Shown here piece after piece: positions 10,981 through 23,061 of a stretch of 64,000 nt of DNA. The stretch is from Oncomelania hupensis. Lineage: Eukaryota > Mollusca > Gastropoda > Littorinimorpha > Pomatiopsidae. Made by a program: the position numbers and the translations under genes. Position 1 is the first letter of the stretch. Every line of letters starts with the position of its first letter. The DNA lies in contig CM072522.1 of the NCBI GenBank assembly GCA_036898135.1, forward strand, positions 3,583,921 through 3,647,920, in the 5' to 3' direction. The notes below the pieces were generated by a model. It had not been told where the DNA came from. It worked only from the letters and a program-made list of their open reading frames with translations, and searched no databases.

Positions 10981-12144
10981 AAGACAAAAACCTAAAACCA
11001 CCTTAGAGAAAAAAGGCTATGCAAAATATAAAAATTGAAATTTAAAAGTCATACTACAACTTGTAAGAAAAATCCTACAATGGGACCACACAGTTAAACT
11101 TAATGGAAATCGATTTATCAAAAATCTGTAGGACCGAGTCCAGGACTGGGTCAATTTAAAATTTTAAAAAATTAATGATAAAAATCTTCAGTTAAAGGGG
11201 TCGGAATGGAGACAATATTCACCCAATGCGACGTAGAGACTGAAACAGCACGAAGCAACAGTTCTCTCGCTGTAGTCGAGGAACCGAAGTCCAAATCATA
11301 CATGCACGTCAGGGCCAGAGAAGCAATTGAAGCGAGAACCCGTAGCCTTCACACTTCAACTCCAACTGAAGATGTTCGTTCCGCTTGGTAGGGTCGGTTT
11401 TATACCCCCAGGTAATGTGCACAGGTACGTGCTTACATTGTAGGCAGCGAATCAGAGCCTCACCCGGTAAGGTCAGAGTTGCACGTTGTGAACTTGACCT
11501 TGCAGGGTCAGGGGGGCTGTTTTGTTTTTTGTTTTTTTTTAATACGCCGTTTGTCATTCTTTTTGTTAATCTACTTCAACTAAAGGCCTGTTGCCTATTT
11601 GGCGATAGGGACATGCACACAGATGTAATTATTGTGAACATGTTTGCTGGCGGGGTGGAATTGTTGAGTACAGGGTTCTTACAATGAATAAAATTTTCTA
11701 ACCTTGCACACCTTCATTTTTGTTCAGACTTGTTTGTAAGTATAGTGTCTTTGTTCACATGGTATTGTGTTCCTCTGTACAATTTTCAATTAGCAATGGG
11801 TATTGCATAACGCCATTACAGACATCTCAAGTGACAAGTCAGTTCCCCTACATGTGTGAAAGAAAAATCGCCCAATGTTTTTGATTGCACAACTTAATCA
11901 TTGTGTTGTATTGTATAGCGGGTATTATATCGCCATATTGTATCGCGTAACTGAAAGCAGTGAATGGAGCGAGTAACTTGTAGCGTGGGATTGCCTAACG
12001 CCATGGGTGTAACATGGGGGGTGTAGCGTGGGTATTGCATAACGCCATTACAGTGATCCGCTGAAAGAATTTTAACCTATAAGCAATCCATTGTAATAAA
12101 CCAGATATGGCGTTGCCGTTTCCGCTTTCGTTCGCATTTAGCAC
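10981..12144. other. Non-coding stretch with a short direct repeat
   Basis: No gene is seen. A block containing GGGTATTGCATAACGCCATTA occurs near 11798 and again near 12028 in related surroundings (GCGTGGGATTGCCTAACGCC at 11984 is a variant), suggesting a short degenerate repeat. The small open frames at 11206-11391 and 11385-11687 have no recognisable features. Confidence 0.45.
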
Positions 12145-13915
12145 CACTGAGCTCTTATATAGGATTCAAGATTCAAGATAATTTATTGCCAAGTGAATAA
12201 TACACAAGGAATGCATTCGGTAAAAGCTGCAGCACCACACAAAAGCACATATAAAACATAGAGAACATGTGAACAAGCTAACAGCAAATCACAATAAAAG
12301 GATAAGAAGATAAAGTCATGAAACGAATGAACTGTACAAAAGGGCAAATATATATTTGCTAGTCAACACACACACACACACAAACACACGCGCGCACACA
12401 CACACATACACACACCAACACAAGCGCACATTGCTGACTCCCAGCCATCCAGTTTTCACTCTCCATCCATTCGGTCTCGTGTTACTGTAACATTAGCGCG
12501 CCTATGTGCAGCAAGTAGGCCTACTTGTACGAAACGAGCGACAAAGTTACTGGCTCTCGCCAACACGTTATGGCGACGACATGTGGTTAGGCAATGGGCA
12601 GAGAACTGGATATATACAATAAATTTGATAAACTGTGTTTATGAAGGAGAAGGACTACACTGTTGAATGCACTGACATTGGATACACTGACATTGGATAC
12701 AGGGAAGAAAGAAGAGACGGCTTAGCATAGGAGGTAAGAGAATAGTATGTTCGGCATGTGGAAATCCTTGTTTAGCCTAGAGCAGAAGGGGGAGCTTTTC
12801 TGCAGAAAACACGAGACCCGTTTGACACAAGCCGCAGCATCCGTCACCCGCAACGACAACACCTCAGAGCATGCACACCAAACAAAAAATAATATAATAT
12901 GTCATAATCACAGCTTTAAAAACTACAGAGTCACAGTAGCAGATATTGCCAAAAACCACTGTACACAAATATCACAAATACAAACACAACAGTTATATCA
13001 CAAACACTGCACCATCCGCATAAAAAGGAGTAACAAAGTGTTCTTTATAAGATATGCATAATAGAGACCACCGATAAAACAACAGGAGACACCAATAAAG
13101 CCTAATTCAACAGAAACAACTAGGAAAAAAAAAGTCTAACAACCCATTAAATGAAGTTTCACATTGGTGATGGCTCTAATATTAGCTGCCTAATCACCAT
13201 TGTACACAGGGGAGGGTATTGCACAAAGAGTTTCCAAGGGTGACACTAGTATACAAGTCTTGTATTCATGCTTAGATGCAGATTACCCAACAGTGGACAG
13301 TGTATGGGGGGGGGGGGGGAGGGGGAGGTGTAAGGGTAGAATATAGAAGTTATATACCATTCACACACACACACTCATCCGTATTGTCTACGTTGTGGGG
13401 TGTTTAAGTATTAATGTATGTGCATACACACACACTCGCCCACATGCCCCCCACCAACACACTGGGGCGATCAGCCCATCTCAAGATTAAGCAGTTTAAC
13501 TGCTTGTGGGAAAAAACTATTGAGGGATCTTGATGTGGTGCATCGAGGCATTCTTAATCTACGCCCAGAGGGAAGCAGCTGGAAGAGCTGGCTGGCTGGG
13601 TGGAGTTTGTCTTTATATATATTCTGAGCTCTGCGGTTGGCTCGGAGCAGATACATTGATTCAATTGATGGGAGAACGCTCCCAACGACTTTTGATGCCT
13701 GTCGTACAACACGGTCAAGTCTGTCCCTGTCCTGACTGCTCGCACTAGAGTGCCATACCACGACAGAGAAAGTGAGAACGCTCTCTACTATGGACCGGTA
13801 GAACAGTGACAGAATATTCTGACTGACTCTGAACTTTTTGAGCTGACGGAGGAAATACAACCTTTGGTGGGCTTTCTTAATGGCACCAGAATAAGCAACA
13901 CTGAGCTCCTATATA
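12145..13915 (-). mobile_element. 5'-truncated L2/CR1-like LINE with target-site duplication
   Basis: CACTGAGCTCYTATATA stands on both sides, at 12145-12161 and 13899-13915, with one mismatch in 17 bp. Inside, read on the minus strand, a 3' fragment of a reverse-transcriptase protein (13860-13471) is followed by about 1.3 kb of 3' region ending in repeated TTGAATC, the usual kind of L2-type tail. The whole is a retrotransposed, 5'-truncated LINE. A CA-rich microsatellite at 12366-12420 lies in its 3' region. Confidence 0.85.
13471..13860 (-). pseudogene. C-terminal fragment of LINE reverse-transcriptase protein
   Basis: This open frame of 129 codons contains LKKFRVSQNILSLFYRSIVES, VVWHSSASSQDRDRLDRVV and HPASQLFQLLPSGRRLRMPR. 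It matches the region after the RT domain of L2/Rex-type LINE proteins, which covers the last 120-150 residues. The frame is intact to its stop, but the polymerase and endonuclease parts are missing because the insertion is truncated at its 5' end. It has no independent function that can be supported. Confidence 0.8.
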
Positions 13916-13942
13916 AGAGCTCAGTGTTTAGCCCCAAATTGT

Positions 13943-14146
13943 GGGGCCGGGTAGCTCAGTTGGTAAGAGCGTCTTGCTAGTAACCGAAAGGTCGCTGGTT
14001 CGAATCCCGGATTGGTCAACGTGTGATCATATTATTTTCCCCTTTACCAACAACTGGCCCGCTGGTGTCAGTATAAATCGGTCCAGTAGTCACCTATATG
14101 CGAAAGTGTCGTGTGACTATAATCTACAAACAACAACAACAACAAC
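13943..14146 (+). mobile_element. tRNA-derived SINE, copy 2
   Basis: Same family as 7672-7868 and nearly identical to it, with A and B boxes, the GTGTGACTATAATCTACAAA end and a clean ACA tail. AGCCCCAAATT lies just before its head (13930) and just after its tail (14147), which fits a target-site duplication. Confidence 0.92.
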
Positions 14147-14157
14147 AGCCCCAAATT

Positions 14158-14349
14158 TCGGGTAGCTCAGTTGGTAAGAGCGTCTTGCTAGTAACCGAAA
14201 GGTCGCTGGTTCGAATCCCGGATTGGTCAACGTGTGATCATATTATTTTCCCCTTTACCAACAACTGGCCCGCTGGTGTCAGTATAAATCGGTCCAGTAG
14301 TCACCTATATGCGAAAGTGTCGTGTGACTATAATCTACAAAACAACAAC
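14158..14349 (+). mobile_element. tRNA-derived SINE, copy 3, tandem with copy 2
   Basis: It starts inside the head (CGGGTAGCTCAGTTGG), lacking the first few bases, and is otherwise nearly identical to copy 2. The AGCCCCAAATT motif precedes it (14147) and follows it (14350), and is present once more at 14379 after a stub of SINE head (GGGGCCGGG). This shows repeated insertion or unequal exchange at one site. Confidence 0.9.
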
Positions 14350-14493
14350 AGCCCCAAATTTCGCGAGGGGCCGGGTTTAGCCCCAAATTTCATTTCTTCG
14401 TCAAACGTCCTGCAGGCAAGCCCCTATACGCTCAATGTGTCCGGGGACACAAATTTAATAAAGAAGAAAATAAAGAAGAAGCAGGCAAGATCG

Positions 14494-17400
14494 ATGGAGA
14501 AGTGTGTGATTTGCAAGTTGGAAGTGACCCGGAGGCAGCATGCACTGGCATGTGACAGGTGTAATCAGTGGCAGCACCGTCTGTGTGAAACGGGTAAGTT
14601 GATTATCTTCTGTCTGAGAACTACATTCTGTAGACGTTAGAAATTACAGATTTTTTTCTTTCTTCCACACTTCATGATTATGCAGTCTACACAAAACTTG
14701 TTTTATAATCATTGTAAGGTAACACAAAGAAATTAAGTATATAATTATACAGTTATGTTTTTCGATCAATTGTTTTTTTTAAATATAGTTGGTACTTAGT
14801 CCCTAACTTTTTATTTTCAGGAATCAGCCTGATTCAGTACAGGCAGATGTGTAGGGGAGTTTTGTGCCGTGAATTCATCTGTCGGAACTGCACTGACAGG
14901 TATGTATAAGTTTATCATTAAAGAGATGCTTTGTTAATCATAAAGCAAAGCTGTGAATATCTACCAAAAATGTGATCAAATGAATACAAGTATAAAATAG
15001 ATTACTGTACAATTGTCTGCATAATTAAAATAACAATATATGTACACTTAGTCAGAATTGTAATTTGAATGTCCTATTTTACAGATCGGACAACCCTGAG
15101 GCTGGCCACCAAAATGGGCTGATTGAGACGGCTACTGCAGATTCTCTCAGGCCTGTTTCTTTAAAACTTTCTGTTTCTTCCTCTGACTCTTCTTCTTCCT
15201 CTGATTCTGAATCTTTGACCTCTTCTCCCAATTTCCATCTGTCTTTGTCTGGATCTCTTCCAACTCCTCAATCTTCTCCTAGGTCTCACCTGTCATCTCT
15301 TTCTCTTCCTCCTTATCCAGCTGTTTATTCTCCCATTTCCTCATCTCCTTTTCCTCCACCTCCTATTTTTTCTTCTCCACCTACTTCTGTTTCCGTTTCC
15401 TCTACAATTTTTTCTTCTCCTGCTACTCATAGCTCTAACTTCCCTTCCCCCCCTTCAGTTTCTTTTCGCTTGCCGTTTGCATCTTCCCCCCTTCCAGTTT
15501 TTTATCTGTCGCAGGTTTCTTTTGCTGATGGTGCTGCTGACTTTCCTCCTTCGCCTGCTGCCAACTTTCCTCCTTCGCCTGCTGCCGACCTTCCTCCTTC
15601 GCCTGCTATCGACCTTCCTCCTTCGCCTGCTGTCGACCTTCCTCCTTCGCCTGCTGCCATCCTTCCTCCTTTTCCTGCTGCCGACCTCACATTCTTCCTA
15701 ATGGCTGGGGGGTCAGAAAGGGGCAAGGACATAGTACTTGATTCTTACGGGTACTCCTACAATTTACAGGTTGGTACAACTTAAGATGGTGTACATAATT
15801 TATTTACATTTACAACTTAAAATAATTTGAATAAATCACAAAATTATCTCATTTTCTGTCACTTTTTTTGTGGTCTTTAATTTTTTTATTATTTTTTTTC
15901 CTATCCATTTGTTCTTTGCTATATGATTTCATTATCTGCTTGCAGCGCAAGGGCAAAGTCATTTCCTCCTGGCAATGCAGCGTCAGGAGGGCCACCCGCC
16001 CTTGCTCAGCCCGTGTCCGACAGGTGGGCGCAACATTCGCTATGATAGGCATGCACAGCCATGGGCCCATACCTGGACAAGCCACCGGGCGGGCAATAAA
16101 GAAGGTAGTTTTTTTGTTATTTTTTTACCTATTGGCTTATTAGCCCCATTGGAGCATAAGCATTTTTTTAGATTTATTGAACCCGCCTGAATACTGATAT
16201 GAATAACACATTTTTGCCTATTAAACAAAAAATTAAAACAGATTCCACTGTATACATAACATGCCAAAAATATTGTAAAATGTGTACTGTTTTGCTTCAG
16301 GTGAAGCAGGTCAGCGTAGCAGATGTTTATAAACCTGCTGGCAGGATTGCCGAGGATGCCCTGAGGGAGCATGTAGACCTCGCCCTCCCTCCTGCCAGCC
16401 GCCCAGCCATGGTAAATTTGCAACGGATGGCCAACCGGGCCAGAGAGAGGAGTCGACCCACGGAGCCAGCCGGTCTCCATTTTGATGTAAGCAAACTAAT
16501 ACTTTCAATTAACAATATCCTAAAGAGTGATTCTTTATACTCAATGACTTTTTCTGAACCATACATTTTAATAACTGCCACACTTGAATGAAATACATTG
16601 TTGACTAAATTGAGTTTGAAATTTTGTAGCTTATTTTTTGTTTATTATTGTATTATTTTCATTATTTTATTTATTTATTTGATAGTCACCTAAATGTTGC
16701 CGCTAATTGTTCAGTTGCTGCATGAGGAAATCCCGGAAGGTTTCCTCCTTGCAGACCTCCACGATGATGCCGTCAGACACCTCATCTTTGCCACACCCCG
16801 CCAACTGGAACAGCTCGCCGAGGCCAGAACATGGTATCTGGACGGTACCTTCAAGGTGAGCGTAACCATCGGACCTGTTTACTTACCCCAAATTCTCATT
16901 CCTACGTCCTTTTCAAAATCCTGTTTTGGTTATTCACATCTATTTAAAAATTGGTCCTTTATTTAGTTACACTGACAGCTAACAATGCAACAAGATTTTT
17001 GATATCACTAGTTTACTTTTTTTCCAATGCTACATGACTAAGTGCTAATAGATATGCAAAATATGGGGGACCTAAAAATAAATTAACATATTTTAATAGT
17101 TAAATGGTCCACTGTAAAAGTTGCTCTGATTGTTTATGATTCATTTATGTTTAGATTTTTACTATTAGAGAAACTGATTTTAAATGTTTAAATTTTCTAA
17201 ATACTTGTAATGCAAAACTGACAGTGCAGTGACACAAGACAAGTGTATATGTGTATAGAAGAAGCTAAAATGTTGATTTTGTAAATAGTCCTTGTAATGC
17301 TGTGTTATGTGATTCAATTGAGATTGTAAGAAAATGTTTCCCCAACTCAATATACCATTTTTTTCAGGTGGTCAGGCAGCATCCATTTGTGCAGCTGCTC

Positions 17401-18079
17401 TCCATCCACGCTTTTGTCGGAGATGGAGAAAAGCAGCTGCCTATGGTGTTTGCGCTGATGTCCAGGCGGCAGACGGAGGACTACGCCTCCGTCTTGAGAG
17501 CCGTCCTGGCCAGCATCCCTGGCAGAGCAGCAGTAAGGGAGGTCGTGGCGGACTTTGAGCGAGCCGTCTGGGGGGCAGTGCAGCAGGTGCTGGCTGGAGT
17601 CATCATGCGAGGCTGCTTTTTCCATTGGTCCCAGGCATTGTGGAGGAGGCTCCAGGACCTTGGGCTCAAAGTAAGTACATCCACAATGTTTACTTTGCCA
17701 TTTAAGGGTATACTTTTACAACAGTAAGTGTGAAGAAATAATTGAAATGCTGTCAACATTGTGTCTTTATGCTTTGCTCCTTGTTTCTTCTGCTCAACAC
17801 CTAGTGCCAGTTAAGTTAAGCAAAGTTGAACTTTGGCTCAGTGAAACTGAGCGTTTTTAGAGTCACGTTTTCAAGCAGTTTAATTAAGTTGGGGTCACGG
17901 ACTCACTGAGCATGTGCAGTGGAAATGCTGTAAACAACATTCCAATACAGCACTATTGTCTGTCTCCTTTTCTGTCTATTCTTGCTCATCACTTGCTTGT
18001 TGAGTTTGCTAACATGATGTTCTTCATTTTGTTTCAGGTGTTGTTTAGCACTTCCAAGGAATGTTACTTCCTGCCCTAG
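14494..18079 (+). CDS. PHD-like/FLYWCH/MULE transposase-domain protein, eight exons
   Basis: Exons: 14494-14593, 14821-14899, 15085-15769, 15946-16104, 16301-16486, 16715-16855, 17368-17670, 18038-18079. All junctions are GT-AG and in phase, giving about 564 residues. Order: a PHD-like zinc finger (about 4-60; CVICKLE, ACDRCNQWQHRLC, CREFICRNC), a Ser/Pro-rich linker with 8-residue PPSPA repeats (to about 265), a FLYWCH finger (about 270-335; YGYSY, SSWQC, HSHG), then a MULE transposase core with WYLDGTF (first acidic residue), VVADFERAVW (second) and GCFFHWSQALWR. MULE transposases cut DNA with a DDE core; FLYWCH and PHD-like fingers bind DNA or protein. The last exon adds 13 residues and stops, so the third acidic residue expected further downstream is absent: either truncated or continued by an exon not seen. 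Five introns and phase-0 boundaries favour a host-like or domesticated gene. No terminal inverted repeats were identified. The start ATG has G at +4; nothing stronger decides it. Confidence 0.82.
15541..15690 (+). repeat. 24-bp coding minisatellite in exon 3 of the MULE-type gene
   Basis: About six units close to CCTCCTTCGCCTGCTGCCGA plus four bases encode the eight-residue repeat PPSPAxDL. Array length is a multiple of three throughout, so the frame is kept. It lies in the low-complexity linker between the PHD-like and FLYWCH fingers. Confidence 0.85.
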
Positions 18080-18099
18080 ACAGGGGAGACTATTTTTCC

Positions 18100-19080
18100 C
18101 ACTGTTTTTTACTGTTTGTTACTGTGATAATTGTATATTAATTTTTATTCTTTGGTACGCACTAGTGTACTCATGTAGACGTCTAGTTTGTATTTTGTGG
18201 ACGTGAATACACACTAGTGAACACACATCCAGTGATTTCAGTTGCTGTGATAATTGTATATTATATCTTGCTTTTATTCTTGCCCTGGACCTTGCTTTGG
18301 CAATGGTGGGAGAGGGCACCCTCAGGAGGAATGTGAGAGAAAGAGAGAAAGTAATAATGAGAGAGAGAGAGTGAGACTAGGGCGTATTTGTTTACATTTT
18401 GCTGTTATTTTGATGACTATTTTTCCCACTGTTTAAAAAAAAAAACATTTTAAAGTAATCTGTTTTATGCATGGCATGCTATTTTGTTTAGAACAAAAAT
18501 CCAGTGATGTTTGTTACTGTGATAATTGTATATTAATTTTTATTCTTTGGACTTTGGTACGCACTAGTGTACTCATGTAGACGTCTAGTTTGTATTTTGT
18601 GGACGTGAATACACACCAGTGAACACACACACATCCAGTGATGTCAGTTGCTGTGATAATTGTATATTATATCTTGCCTTTATTCTTTGGACTTTGGTAC
18701 ACATTAGTGTACTCATTTATACATCTATTTTTTTATATCGTGGACTTGAACACACACTAGTGTACTCATGTACTAATCTATTCTTCATTGTTAGGACTTA
18801 AATACACACTACTTGTACATCTAATTTGTATTTTGTGGACCTTATGGTTATTTTTTTAAGAAAACGAATTCAGTGATATTAGTTGCTGTGATAATTGTAT
18901 ATATGTAGTTTTTATTCTTTGGACTTAGGTACACACTAGTGTACTAATGTAAACAATTTGTGGACTTTGGTACACACTAGCACTGCTTACCTATGTGTAC
19001 ATAGTTTTTAATTTGTGGACTTTTGGTGCACAGTAGTGACTATTATACTCATACCTTTTAAATGTATTGCATGCTTTTTA
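18100..19080. repeat. Degenerate tandem repeat downstream of the MULE-type gene
   Basis: TGTGATAATTGTATATTA occurs at 18123, 18246, 18518, 18652 and 18887, with blocks around TACGCACTAGTGTACTCATG between. Units are about 123-136 bp. Stretch 18116-18290 is repeated almost exactly at 18511-18690, so a block of about 395 bp has been copied. It could be part of a 3' UTR; AATAAA occurs at 19312. Confidence 0.75.
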
Positions 19081-20095
19081 ATTATGCTTTGTATGAATGG
19101 AATATATGTTGAATCGTTTTGGGGGTAATTAAATCTGTTAAAGTAATTTATTTAACTATGAATGTTGTGTTTTGAACTTCCTACCCTTGTGTAGTATAAT
19201 CTTTATTACTCCATGTGGTTGTTATGCTTCGTAAGAATGGAATAAGCAAGTGTGATAATTTCTTCAGAATTAACTTATTTCATTACCTTTTTATGTGAAA
19301 TAATAAAATGTCTGGGCTTTTAACAATTGTGTTGAATTTTAGTCTGTTAGTGTGAATGTGACGTTTCATTTCATTTTAATTTATTGTTGAAGGAGATAGA
19401 AGGAGATATTTGTTCTAAAAACAGTTAAAAACTTCACATTTCAATAATTTTCAGCTCACCAAGAATTTCATGTTCCAATTACATTGTTCTGTTTCCAGTA
19501 ATGTTTATCCTTAACCTTATCATGGTCTTTCTTAAATTCCTAGTGTATTTGCAATACCATGCAATACCATGCATTACCATGCAATACAATAAGAATTACA
19601 CAGTTAGGAATCATTTTGGACGTTAAAAACAGATTACACATGTGCACATCATTCACCATGCATTCGTATTTGCAGCTAAAACATTTTAATATTATCTTTT
19701 ATATTGATATTAGCTTAATTAATTAAAACAAGTTTTTATTGCACATGAATGAAGAGAGGAAATTAAACAGAAGTACCACTCTATTCCTCTTATATATTAA
19801 TTAAAATAGTTAGGTAACTGAAAATGGCAGAACTTTATCTTTCTTTGCATATTAATTATGCCTCTAAAACCTTTATTCCTTCTTTCTGTTATAGAAAAGT
19901 TGATGGATAATTTTATTTTAAAACATGTTTTTATTGCACATGAAGAGAGTAAATAAAACGAAAGTAAAATAGGTAGACTAAGTAGTTAGGTAAAGGAAAA
20001 TTGCAGAACTTTATTTTTCTTTGCATTTTAATTTGGCTCTAAAACCTTTATCCCTTCTTTCTGTTACTTAAATTTAAAGCAATAATCATGTAATG

Positions 20096-20097
<2 letters not shown>
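19081..20097. other. AT-rich non-coding stretch with a local duplication
   Basis: No gene is seen. Two related blocks (about 19720-19880 and 19905-20060) share GTTTTTATTGCACATGAA, GCAGAACTTTAT and CTAAAACCTTTAT, so this is an old tandem duplication of about 190 bp. Confidence 0.55.
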
Positions 20098-20164
<67 letters not shown>

Positions 20165-20248
20165 ACCCTCTCTGGGTGCACGACGATACGCAAAACTGTC
20201 CATTCGCCTCAGTCAACTCGCCTGAACATTTATTACAGGCCCAGCTAA

Positions 20249-20313
<65 letters not shown>
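20098..20313. repeat. Two long CT microsatellites
   Basis: CT runs at 20099-20160 and 20250-20313 flank a 90-bp segment that begins with GGGTGCACGACGATACGC, the end of a repeat family seen again at 21.5 and 21.9 kb. Confidence 0.95.
20174..20232 (-). repeat. GTGCACCC-end repeat, partial copy 1
   Basis: GGGTGCACGACGATACGC followed by CATTCGCCTCAGTCAACTCGCC is, in reverse, the end of the blocks at 21476-21584 and 21805-21942. This is a short partial copy between two CT runs. Confidence 0.55.
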
Positions 20314-20314
<1 letters not shown>

Positions 20315-21475
20315 GCTTCAAGAAAGTACGTCCAGACAATCAACAACGATCACACCTGCACACCGCAGATAACAGCAGTTGATATAGTATGCAAATGAGC
20401 TGACTGGGATAGTCCAAGGGCTACTTATATATTGAAACTCCACTATACTACTGCTGAGCTATTTATATTATTGATTACCATAAAATATAATTTTACAAAA
20501 ATTACTTGATTAATGCCCCCCTTTGGCTTTATACTTCCTGTATCTGTATCTTCCTGTATCTAGCTTTTATCACACTTTGTTGTAAGGGACAAAACTGAGT
20601 TGGTTCCGAGCACAGACACGTGTGGCGCCGGTTGTGCTGGACGCATTTTGTCTACTCCGTCTTTGTACCCCGAACTCTCGCACCCTGAGCACACACACAC
20701 CCGCACCCACCCACCCACTTAGATTTAAACTCTCTAGACAGTCTCTTTAGGCTGGGTTAGTTTCATTTAACATCTCTGTGTGAAAAACACAAAATAAAAA
20801 TAAATTTAAGGGACAATGTTTTAAATGTGTGTGGGATAACCTCATAGTTAAGTTTTTAAAAATGATGTTAAATACAAAAGCAAACTTTTAATACTTATGA
20901 CTTATGCACAAATGCATTTTTTAATTATGTTAAATACAGCACTAGCATAATTTATATTTGAAATATAAAGTATAAACAATTGCATTCCAAGATGTATTGC
21001 AAACAACAGAGAAAACTACTGTTCTTTTACTGCAAGGAAAACATTTCTAATAAACCTTTTCCAATTACAGTACTGTATTAGTATTACTATTAAGATAATG
21101 TATTGTCTGCAGTACTGTGAATGGCCTACAAACTCTAAATAATACTAAGTATCTTTTTATGTTATTATTATATTATAAATCATCTTTAACAATAACAGAC
21201 AGTGAATAGAGGGATATACCCGAGTGCAGTAGAAACGCTATGGATGATTATCTAATAATCTATAGGGTAGCAAATTAATTTAATAGATTTCATGATTTTT
21301 TTAATGACTGATATAAGTAAAATAAAATAAATAAAATAACTAGATAGACAGTCACAGATAGATCGAGTATAGATAGATAAATAGAAAAGGACTGGGAAAG
21401 AGTAACAATGGTAAAGGAAAATAGTAGAATCCAACCCTGAAACGAATTGTCAGACGCTCGCGCGGAGCCACTGCG
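20314..21475. other. Non-coding stretch
   Basis: No gene is seen. The sequence is AT-rich with A/C-rich short runs near 20690-20720. Its right end leads into the GTGCACCC-end repeats. Confidence 0.5.
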
Positions 21476-21584
21476 GTATCGAGGATCCAAAGATGTAGGC
21501 GAGTTGACTGAAAACGAGGTAGTAGAATCCAACCCGTTCCTTACAGTTGACAGTGAGGCGTATCGTCGTGCACCCGTTGTTGCA
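21476..21584 (+). repeat. GTGCACCC-end repeat, copy 2
   Basis: The block begins GAGGATCCAAAGATGTAGGC, continues GAAAACGAGG, and ends GTGAGGCGTATCGTCGTGCACCC. It aligns with 21805-21942. No coding content; a short non-autonomous element is the likely nature, but both ends are not defined. Confidence 0.5.
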
Positions 21585-21804
21585 TGATATTTTATCGTAA
21601 TATTTTTTAAAGTGCAAGAATAATGCCTGCTAGCGACAATAGCGAAACGTGAACTAGAATACGAGTTCCAATATGGCGGCACATTGGGCTTCATACAGAG
21701 CTAGCCAGGGTATATATCCATTTCTCGCGGCGCGAGTAACTAACCCTAACCCGTTCCTTAAACGCTATAAATTACTAATAGGCCTAAATGACAATATCGC
21801 GCGA

Positions 21805-21942
21805 TATTGAGGATCCAAAGATGTAGGCGAATCGACTGAAAACGAGGTGAGGCGAGTCGTCTGTAGGCGAGTCGTCATTCATTCGGCAACGTTAGGCGAC
21901 TTGACTTAAATTAGGTCAGTGAGGCGAATCGTCCTGCACCCA
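21805..21942 (+). repeat. GTGCACCC-end repeat, copy 3, abutting the foldback element
   Basis: Same opening and ending as 21476-21584, but with an insert of GGCGAGTCGTC-type units in the middle. Its last bases (CTGCACCCA) touch the TGTGG target duplication of the foldback element, so that element inserted at or just beyond the end of this copy. Confidence 0.5.
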
Positions 21943-21947
21943 TGTGG

Positions 21948-23061
21948 TATGGGGCGCCATGTGTCCATTTATTCTATGTGACCATTCTATACATAGAATA
22001 AATTATATGCACATAGAAAGAATTCTATGCACACAAAAAGCATTCATTAGTTGAAATTCCATTTATAAAAAAAGAAACCAATATTGTAAGTCATAGAATA
22101 AAATTCTTTGTATTGAATAACATTCTATAATATAGTGTAAAATGCTATGTCCATAATAAAATTCTCTGTATAGAATAACATTTTATAATAGAGAATAAGA
22201 TTCTATGTAAGTAATACAATTCTATATTATAGAATGCACTTGTATGCATAGAACTATATTCTATAACATATAAAGAATTCTATTACAAAGAATGAATTCT
22301 ATAACATAGAATGAATTCTTTAACATAAAATAAATTGCATGACATAGAATTAATTCTATGTGCATAGAATAAATTGTATAACATAGAATGAATTCTATAA
22401 TAAAGAATGAATTCTATATGCATAGAATGAATTTTATAGCATAGAATTTAGACAAAGAATGAATAGTATAACATAGAATGAATAAGATTACATAGAATGA
22501 ATTCTATGACATAGAATGAATTCTATAACATAGAATGAATTCTATAGCATAGAATGAATTCTATGACATAGAATTTATTCTATAGCATAGAATGAATTCT
22601 ATGTTACAGAATGAATTCTATGTCATAGAATTCATTATATGCTATAGAATTCATTCTATGTTATAGAATTCATTCTATGCTATAGAATTCATTCTATGTT
22701 ATAGAATTCATTCTATGCTATAGAATAAATTCTATGTAATAGAATTCATTCTATGTCATAGAATTCATTCTATGTTATAGAATTCATTCTATGTCATAGA
22801 ATTCATTCTATGTCATCTTATTCATTCTATGTTATACTATTCATTCTATGCTATAGAATTCATTCTATGTCATAGAATTCATTCTATGTCATAGAATTCA
22901 TTCTATGTTATAGAATGAAATCAATATAAAAACCTTTTTTTTAAATAGTAAAAACTGGGGCACTGTCAAGGTATAGAAAACATTTTGTATGGCATGGGAC
23001 TGTATTGCAGAGAGATACACATTGCCACATCCCATCACCACACCAAATCACTCTACATCAA
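21948..23061 (+). repeat. Left arm of the foldback element
   Basis: The outer 150 bp is unique (ATTAGTTGAAATTCCATTTA, GAAACCAATATTGTAAGT) and matches the right arm in inverse. The inner 800 bp is tandem ATTCTATGnCATAGAAT / GAATTC units, each nearly self-complementary. The innermost part (22950-23061) is unique again and matches 24774-24880 in inverse. Confidence 0.85.

Noticed and set aside
12747..13061. 104-codon open frame
   Set aside because: It lies inside the 3' region of the L2/CR1-like insertion, on the opposite strand, with low-complexity composition.
21743..21755. Telomere-like TAACCC repeats
   Set aside because: Only two units are present.
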